A DNA stretch of 35,974 nucleotides from a virus, in IMG/VR virus record IMGVR_UViG_3300028610_000189, positions 1 through 35,974 of that record; one strand, given 5' to 3'. Both the position numbers and the translations under genes were made by a program. Within the stretch, counting starts at the first letter, position 1. Every line of letters starts with the position of its first letter. Shown one piece after another: positions 31,941 to 35,974 of the stretch. The notes under the pieces are model-generated. The model worked only from the letters and a program-made list of their open reading frames with translations. It had not been told where the DNA came from and ran no database searches.

Positions 31941-33206
31941 ATGGCTGAACCAGCAATCACAGTTGATCAGATTATCGAACGCACGACTGACCCAGGACCG
32001 GGGCAAAGTCTGCAACAGATGATCATCAAGAATCGTGACGATGCATTGAAACGTTTGCGTGCAGGTCAGGACGCAATCAAAGAACGACGCGCCCAGCAAC
32101 AGCAACGCGACCAACAGGCTAAGTGGCTGGCGTTCGGACAAGCAATGTTGTCGCCGACACAGACAGGTGCGTTCGGTGAGAACGTCGGCATGGCTGCGGG
32201 TGCACTGCGTGGAGAAGTGGAGACTCAACGTCAGCACGAAGGCGAACGCATTCAGGAAGAGCAACTCTACGCAGCGCAGGAAGAACAGATCCGCCGAGAC
32301 TATCTGGACGACGAGCTACGTCGCGCGCAGATTGAGAAGCAAGGCAGGCTTGGCGAGTACGCTCAACGCAGGCCTGTCGGTACCGCGTACTCTATGGAGC
32401 ACCCTGAAAATCCCAACAGGTTTGCACGGGTACAGCAGATATGGGATCCCGATGTCATCGGTCCTAACGGTGAGCAGGGCATGATGACAACGCAGTACGT
32501 GGATAAACCCGGTGAAGACGGCAGCATTCCGTACGCATCTTCTCCCTACGATCTGCAACGGAGAAGTGAGTTGGAGTTCCAACTCGGACTGGAAGAATCC
32601 AAAGCGGATCGCATCAACAACGACATCATGGCAGGTCGTGAGGCTTACCCGGTCATCGAGAAATATGAACGAGTGATCGCACTGATGAAAGAGGTGGAGC
32701 ATGCTGGCTACGGTACCGGCGGCTGGGTAGCTTTGCTGCAAGGTGCCTCTGAATGGTTCGGTGTCAACACGAAAGAGGTTACCGATCTCGGTATCCTGCG
32801 ACACGAATTAGGTCAGGCAGTGCTGCTGGGTTTGAAGAATTTCCCCGGTCAGATCTCCGAGGGCGAGCGTAAGTACATGGAAGCGTTGGAGACAGGGCTG
32901 TCGAAACCGCTTGGTGTCAACATGGCACTCATTGAAGAGGGCTTGCGCATACAACGTAAGCGATACCGTCGTGGTGTTGCTGCAGCACGCCAGCATGGAC
33001 TCGATCTCGATTTACAAGCGATGGGCATCACAGCCGATAACCCCGAGGGACTGATGACGGAGGGAAGACAGTCAACTCCGTCCGCCGCACCGGGATCATC
33101 TCAACAGAATCCTATAATCGTAGGACCGGGAGTACCCGAACCTAGCGTCGGAGATTGGGTGAAGCGACCTGACGGTACCATCCGGCAGTATAGAGGGAGA
33201 CAGTAA
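31941..33206 (+). CDS. Helical internal virion/ejection protein candidate
   Basis: 421 aa. ATG 31941 is used; TTG 31935 is upstream in frame but has no support, and AGGA (31931-31934) is 6 nt before the ATG. Residues ~25-135 are a long Gln/Arg/Glu coiled coil (DAIKERRAQQQQRDQQAK, EQLYAAQEEQIRRDYLDDEL). A middle domain (GTAYSMEHPENPNRFARVQQ) and a compact C-terminal helical domain (LGILRHELGQAVLLGLKNF, PGQISEGERKYMEALETGL) follow. The ISEGERKYME element recurs in phage virion proteins as I recall. The last ~40 residues are Pro/Ser-rich. Probably a DNA-ejection component. No enzymatic motif was seen. Confidence 0.65.
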   Translation: MAEPAITVDQIIERTTDPGPGQSLQQMIIKNRDDALKRLRAGQDAIKERRAQQQQRDQQAKWLAFGQAMLSPTQTGAFGENVGMAAGALRGEVETQRQHEGERIQEEQLYAAQEEQIRRDYLDDELRRAQIEKQGRLGEYAQRRPVGTAYSMEHPENPNRFARVQQIWDPDVIGPNGEQGMMTTQYVDKPGEDGSIPYASSPYDLQRRSELEFQLGLEESKADRINNDIMAGREAYPVIEKYERVIALMKEVEHAGYGTGGWVALLQGASEWFGVNTKEVTDLGILRHELGQAVLLGLKNFPGQISEGERKYMEALETGLSKPLGVNMALIEEGLRIQRKRYRRGVAAARQHGLDLDLQAMGITADNPEGLMTEGRQSTPSAAPGSSQQNPIIVGPGVPEPSVGDWVKRPDGTIRQYRGRQ

Positions 33207-35170
33207 TGGCTGAGTGGTGGGAAGACGACGCAGCATTCGGAGAAGCCGTTGATACTGGAGACTGGCATCTCCAACCTGGTGCAACCGGGCAGCGGTTTCC
33301 TATTGATCCCGAGGTCACTCCTCAAATGATCGAAGAGCTGCCGGAGATGACGCACAGCTCGCGCATGATGGAAGGCTTCGAGACTTCAGGTGAGGCTGAC
33401 CCGTCACTGCTAGGAGCTGCAGCGACCTTGGGACGCAGAACAGGTGTCGAGTTCAGTCAGGCGTGGTTGAACATGACGACCATGGATCCACACGAGCTGG
33501 GCATGCAGCTGCAGAATCGATTCCCGGACGTGATCTCCGTACGACTCGCACCGCACCCCAAGATGCTGGAGGAGGATTGGGATCCAGAGGACGCACCCGA
33601 GTACGTTCCGATTGCGACGAATAAGATCACGGGCTACGAAGCTGTCATCAACAAGCCGGGGATCAGTGGTCAAGATGTGCTGCAGACCATCGGGCTGGTC
33701 GGTCAGTTCTTACCTGCTTCTAAAGCCACGATGATTCCTAAAGCGTTGGCTCCGCGAGTCGGCACCGCGATGGTTACTTCAGGAGCGACCGAGCACCTTG
33801 CACAAAGAGGTCAAGAGGCAGCAGGAGGTGAGTACGATCCTGAAGATGTTGCACTGGCGACAGCGTTCGGTGTTGTTCCGGAACTGTTAGCGAAGCCAGC
33901 GTTGGGACTGGCAATGAAAGGTAAGGAGATGTTCGGCAAGCTGGCAGACTTAACTAACATTCCTGAGACTGTCACCCAGGCACTGGAGTTTGCTGCAGCA
34001 CGAGGCTACAAAGTTATGACGTCCGATGCATTGCAGGAGCACCTCGCACCTGCGCAACGGATCTTCCTGAAGGTCACGGATCGTATTCCGTTCTTCGGTA
34101 CTGCGAAGCAACGTCTCAAGCAGCAGGCCCAGCGCAGCGACACCCTCAAATCAATTTCAGATGAGCTGGGCATTGACATGGATGCTGAGCTGGGTCAGGA
34201 GATTGCGCAGACTTTTGAGGAGCGCATGAAAGACTGGCGTTTCTTTGGCTTCAACACCCTCGATGGCAGACCTAGCGAAGCGATGATCAGACGTGCTTGG
34301 CTGAAGGAAGCCGGAGAGGTTGTGGACGATGTCCTCGCGAAAAAGATCAAGGCTTCGCAAATCGATGAAGCGTTAGTGGACGCTGTCTTCAACGGTAACA
34401 ACGGCAGGCGCATCAAGGAGCTGTTCGCCAAGCTTACGCCGGAAGGACAGACCATGGCGCAGCAGCGATTCCTTGCGGAAGGCATGCGGCGTGCGAACTG
34501 GAGACCCGGACAAGCGAGCAACATTGCAAATCCCGGTACGTTTGTGAAGTACCTCGATGACCACGCTAAAGCAGTGAAGAACATGTTCCCGGATCCTGAC
34601 CAGCGTGCAATGCTTGAGGGTGCGCGAGAGTTCATTCGCATCTCCGAGGATGCAGCGAACATCGGTAAAGGTGCAGGCATGACTGCAGCCATGGCAGGAG
34701 GCGGGATGTTCTACCTCTTAGATGTCGTGGGTGGAGCGATGGCTGGCGCGATGACCGGCATGATGGGGCAGGGAGTGCAGAGTGCTCCGGTGCGTAATCT
34801 TTTCTTGCGTCTTGCGCATGCTCAGGGCAAACCTGCACTCGTGAACGAGATCATGGCGCAACTGCGTCCGTTAATAGTGGCGACAGGCAATCAGGTATTG
34901 CAGGGAGAGATCGACATGCCTGAACTGAACCTGAGCATGTCGCCTGACATGATCCAAGGGCAGGCAGCAACGGGCATGTCGGCACTGCGACAGATAGTTA
35001 CCGGTGTCACAGAGAAAATAAATCCCATCTCATGGCTGGGAGGCACACCCGGAGAGGAAGGTTCGCTGGGTGGAGGTTCACCCTTCGTCGGACCTGGGTT
35101 GGATCCCGGCCCGAGTCCGGAAGACGCGGCTCTAAGACTTCAGCAAATGCAACAGGAGCAGCAACAGTAA
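33206..35170 (+). CDS. Large internal virion/ejection protein candidate
   Basis: 654 aa, overlapping its neighbours at both ends by one base (TAATG). It is predominantly helical. Seen: an N-terminal acidic region (AEWWEDDAAFGEAVDTGDW), hydrophobic segments (QTIGLVGQFLPASKATMIP; AGMTAAMAGGGMFYLLDVV, then GGAMAGAMTGMMG), a middle rich in charged helices (RRAWLKEAGEVVDDVLAKKI), and a disordered Gly/Pro/Gln tail ending in QQMQQEQQQ. A long helical protein with late membrane-like segments, placed last in the tail/ejection block, fits podoviral ejection proteins that form a trans-envelope conduit. No lytic transglycosylase motif was recognised. Confidence 0.62.
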   Translation: MAEWWEDDAAFGEAVDTGDWHLQPGATGQRFPIDPEVTPQMIEELPEMTHSSRMMEGFETSGEADPSLLGAAATLGRRTGVEFSQAWLNMTTMDPHELGMQLQNRFPDVISVRLAPHPKMLEEDWDPEDAPEYVPIATNKITGYEAVINKPGISGQDVLQTIGLVGQFLPASKATMIPKALAPRVGTAMVTSGATEHLAQRGQEAAGGEYDPEDVALATAFGVVPELLAKPALGLAMKGKEMFGKLADLTNIPETVTQALEFAAARGYKVMTSDALQEHLAPAQRIFLKVTDRIPFFGTAKQRLKQQAQRSDTLKSISDELGIDMDAELGQEIAQTFEERMKDWRFFGFNTLDGRPSEAMIRRAWLKEAGEVVDDVLAKKIKASQIDEALVDAVFNGNNGRRIKELFAKLTPEGQTMAQQRFLAEGMRRANWRPGQASNIANPGTFVKYLDDHAKAVKNMFPDPDQRAMLEGAREFIRISEDAANIGKGAGMTAAMAGGGMFYLLDVVGGAMAGAMTGMMGQGVQSAPVRNLFLRLAHAQGKPALVNEIMAQLRPLIVATGNQVLQGEIDMPELNLSMSPDMIQGQAATGMSALRQIVTGVTEKINPISWLGGTPGEEGSLGGGSPFVGPGLDPGPSPEDAALRLQQMQQEQQQ

Positions 35171-35742
35171 TGCCTGCACGACGCATCAAGCCACCGGCTA
35201 AGAGGTACGCGCGTAACCGTGCAGGTCACCTGCTTGCGGAAGGTTCGCGCGTGTTCTTGCCTGATCATCTCGACCAGGTTCGTGCGATTGCAATGCGTGG
35301 CATCAGCGAAGACCAGATGTCCGAGATCTTCGACATCAGCAAGAGACAGCTGGGCCTGTGGAAGGCGCAGTACCCGATGTTCAAGGATGCAATCGAAGCA
35401 GGCTACACCGATGCCGACGCTGCTGTCCTTGGTGCGTTGTACCAGAGTGCCGTCGGTTATACGCACGACGAAGAAAAGATTTTTCAGTGGGACGGAGAGG
35501 TCATCCGTGCCGACACTATCAAGCATTACAAGCCCGACGTGCAAGCGATCAAACTGTGGTTGACCAACCGACAGCGCGAGCACTGGGCTGATCGTAAAGA
35601 GACTGAGCACAGCGGTAAGGACGGCTCGCCCATCGGTCTGCGTGACGAGACGAAACTCGAAGTGGTCTCGAGTATTTTGGCATTGATTAAACCTAAACCT
35701 GACAACGTCGTCATCGATGGACGTACCGGGGAGGTAGATTAG
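35170..35742 (+). CDS. Terminase small subunit-like HTH protein
   Basis: 190 aa from ATG 35170, which overlaps the preceding stop (TAATG); in-frame upstream codons from 35032 are inside the previous gene and not used. Residues ~33-66 form a helix-turn-helix (HLDQVRAIAMRGISEDQMSE, then FDISKRQLGLWKA). After it, GALYQSAVGYTHDEEKIFQW, IKHYKPDVQAIKLWLTNRQR and EHWADRKETEH match the small-terminase pattern (AlykrAtGy..eE.k......tv...Pd..Ai.fwLknR....W.dk.e.eh). The protein would recognise the packaging site. It is separated from terL by the whole structural block, although the two could be closer on a circular map. Confidence 0.75.
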   Translation: MPARRIKPPAKRYARNRAGHLLAEGSRVFLPDHLDQVRAIAMRGISEDQMSEIFDISKRQLGLWKAQYPMFKDAIEAGYTDADAAVLGALYQSAVGYTHDEEKIFQWDGEVIRADTIKHYKPDVQAIKLWLTNRQREHWADRKETEHSGKDGSPIGLRDETKLEVVSSILALIKPKPDNVVIDGRTGEVD

Positions 35743-35744
35743 TA

Positions 35745-35936
35745 ATGGGATTCCTGAGCGACGTATTTAATTTTGAGAAGTCACATCTGAAGAGTCTGTG
35801 GAAGGGCATCAAGGATGATCCGAAGCGACTGATCCTTGGTGTCGATCCTGCCAGCACAAAGATGTGGAACGAGATCCTTGGTCGTAATGACCGGGCACTC
35901 GTCAACCAGTTAGGTGGTGCAACGTCGTACGATTAA
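35745..35936 (+). CDS. N-terminal part of an unknown gene, probably truncated by the window-end artefact
   Basis: 63 codons are open, with GGAGG upstream of ATG. The visible sequence (GFLSDVFNFEKSHLKSLWKG, PKRLILGVDPASTKMWNEIL) resembles the start of larger phage virion-associated proteins. The stop TAA (35934-35936) is created by the first two bases of the right arm of a 40-bp inverted repeat, so the stop is probably not natural and the gene likely continues. Function unknown. Confidence 0.5.
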   Translation: MGFLSDVFNFEKSHLKSLWKGIKDDPKRLILGVDPASTKMWNEILGRNDRALVNQLGGATSYD

Positions 35937-35974
35937 GGATCTCGTTCCACATCTTTGTGCTGGCAGGATCGACA
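35840..35974. repeat. 40-bp perfect inverted repeat at the right end of the window
   Basis: Bases 35840-35879 and 35935-35974 are exact reverse complements, separated by 55 nt. The right arm runs to the last base of the window, so the pairing may extend beyond. The left arm is inside coding sequence (VDPASTKMWNEIL). A fold-back at a contig end is typical of chimeras from multiple displacement amplification or of assembly errors. A real hairpin is less likely. Confidence 0.9.

Noticed and set aside
35032-35169. Longer start for the small-terminase-like protein
   Set aside because: The extra 46 codons lie inside the preceding gene. ATG 35170 has the TAATG overlap used at many other junctions.
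35840-35974. Interpretation of the end palindrome as a hairpin telomere or origin
   Set aside because: The left arm is ordinary coding sequence and the centre is 55 unpaired bases. An amplification or assembly chimera is simpler.
1-35974. tRNA genes, CRISPR arrays, insertion sequences, integrase or attachment sites
   Set aside because: Reading the intergenic gaps showed none. Gaps are short and fully accounted for by ribosome sites, hairpins or frameshift extensions.

Overview
The window is a 36 kb piece of a tailed-phage genome (Caudoviricetes), most likely from an uncultured environmental virus of podovirus type that infects a Gram-negative bacterium. Every supported gene is on the + strand. 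The genes are packed tightly and many junctions are TAATG, ATGA or TGATG stop/start overlaps. The recognisable products are packaging, head, connector, fibre, lysis and internal-virion (ejection) proteins. There is no tape measure, tail sheath or tube, integrase or replication gene, so the window is essentially the late half of the genome. The Gram-negative host is inferred from a phage lipoprotein with a clear lipobox. No tRNA, CRISPR array or insertion sequence was seen.

Layout. 1-1064: the tail of an upstream gene, a small secreted Fn3-like protein, then a self-contained cistron (extended -10 promoter, 5' hairpin, metallopeptidase-like protein, intrinsic terminator). 1111-5670: large terminase, a small unknown protein and the portal. 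5749-6657: a small Gly/Lys-rich protein, an unknown protein and a GroES-like co-chaperonin. 6668-9811: scaffold-like protein, conserved head-module protein, decoration-like protein and major capsid protein. 9837-11461: a twin-hairpin element, a jelly-roll-like structural protein and small accessory proteins. 11470-20512: two long fibre-type proteins enclosing a basic Gly/Lys-rich protein, a P22 gp4-like connector with an inserted discoidin-like domain, and a zinc-ribbon-like protein. 20514-23508: an unknown protein, an Ala/Pro-rich protein and a lysis-like cassette (membrane/coiled-coil protein, DUF5675-like protein, two-TM holin-like protein, lipoprotein, Pro/Glu-repeat protein). 23519-28668: an adaptor-like protein, a third fibre, and a P22 gp10-like tail stabilisation protein. 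28673-35170: four large internal-virion/ejection candidates. 35170-35742: a small-terminase-like HTH protein, far from the large subunit. 35745 to the end: a gene cut by a 40-bp inverted repeat that is probably a sequencing artefact.

The most interesting observations are two places where a structural gene stops in frame 0 while an intact -1 reading frame runs on exactly to the start of the next gene. At 14910-14916 (A AAA AAA) a 5-nt spacer and an 8-bp stem follow. At 31729-31735 (C CCA AAA) a Shine-Dalgarno-like GGAGG lies 13 nt upstream. Both look like programmed -1 frameshift sites that give a long C-terminal form of a virion protein. A one-base homopolymer undercall would produce the same pattern and must be excluded. 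A second notable element is a pair of hairpins after the capsid gene that carry almost the same loop; the second hairpin buries the ribosome binding site of the next gene.
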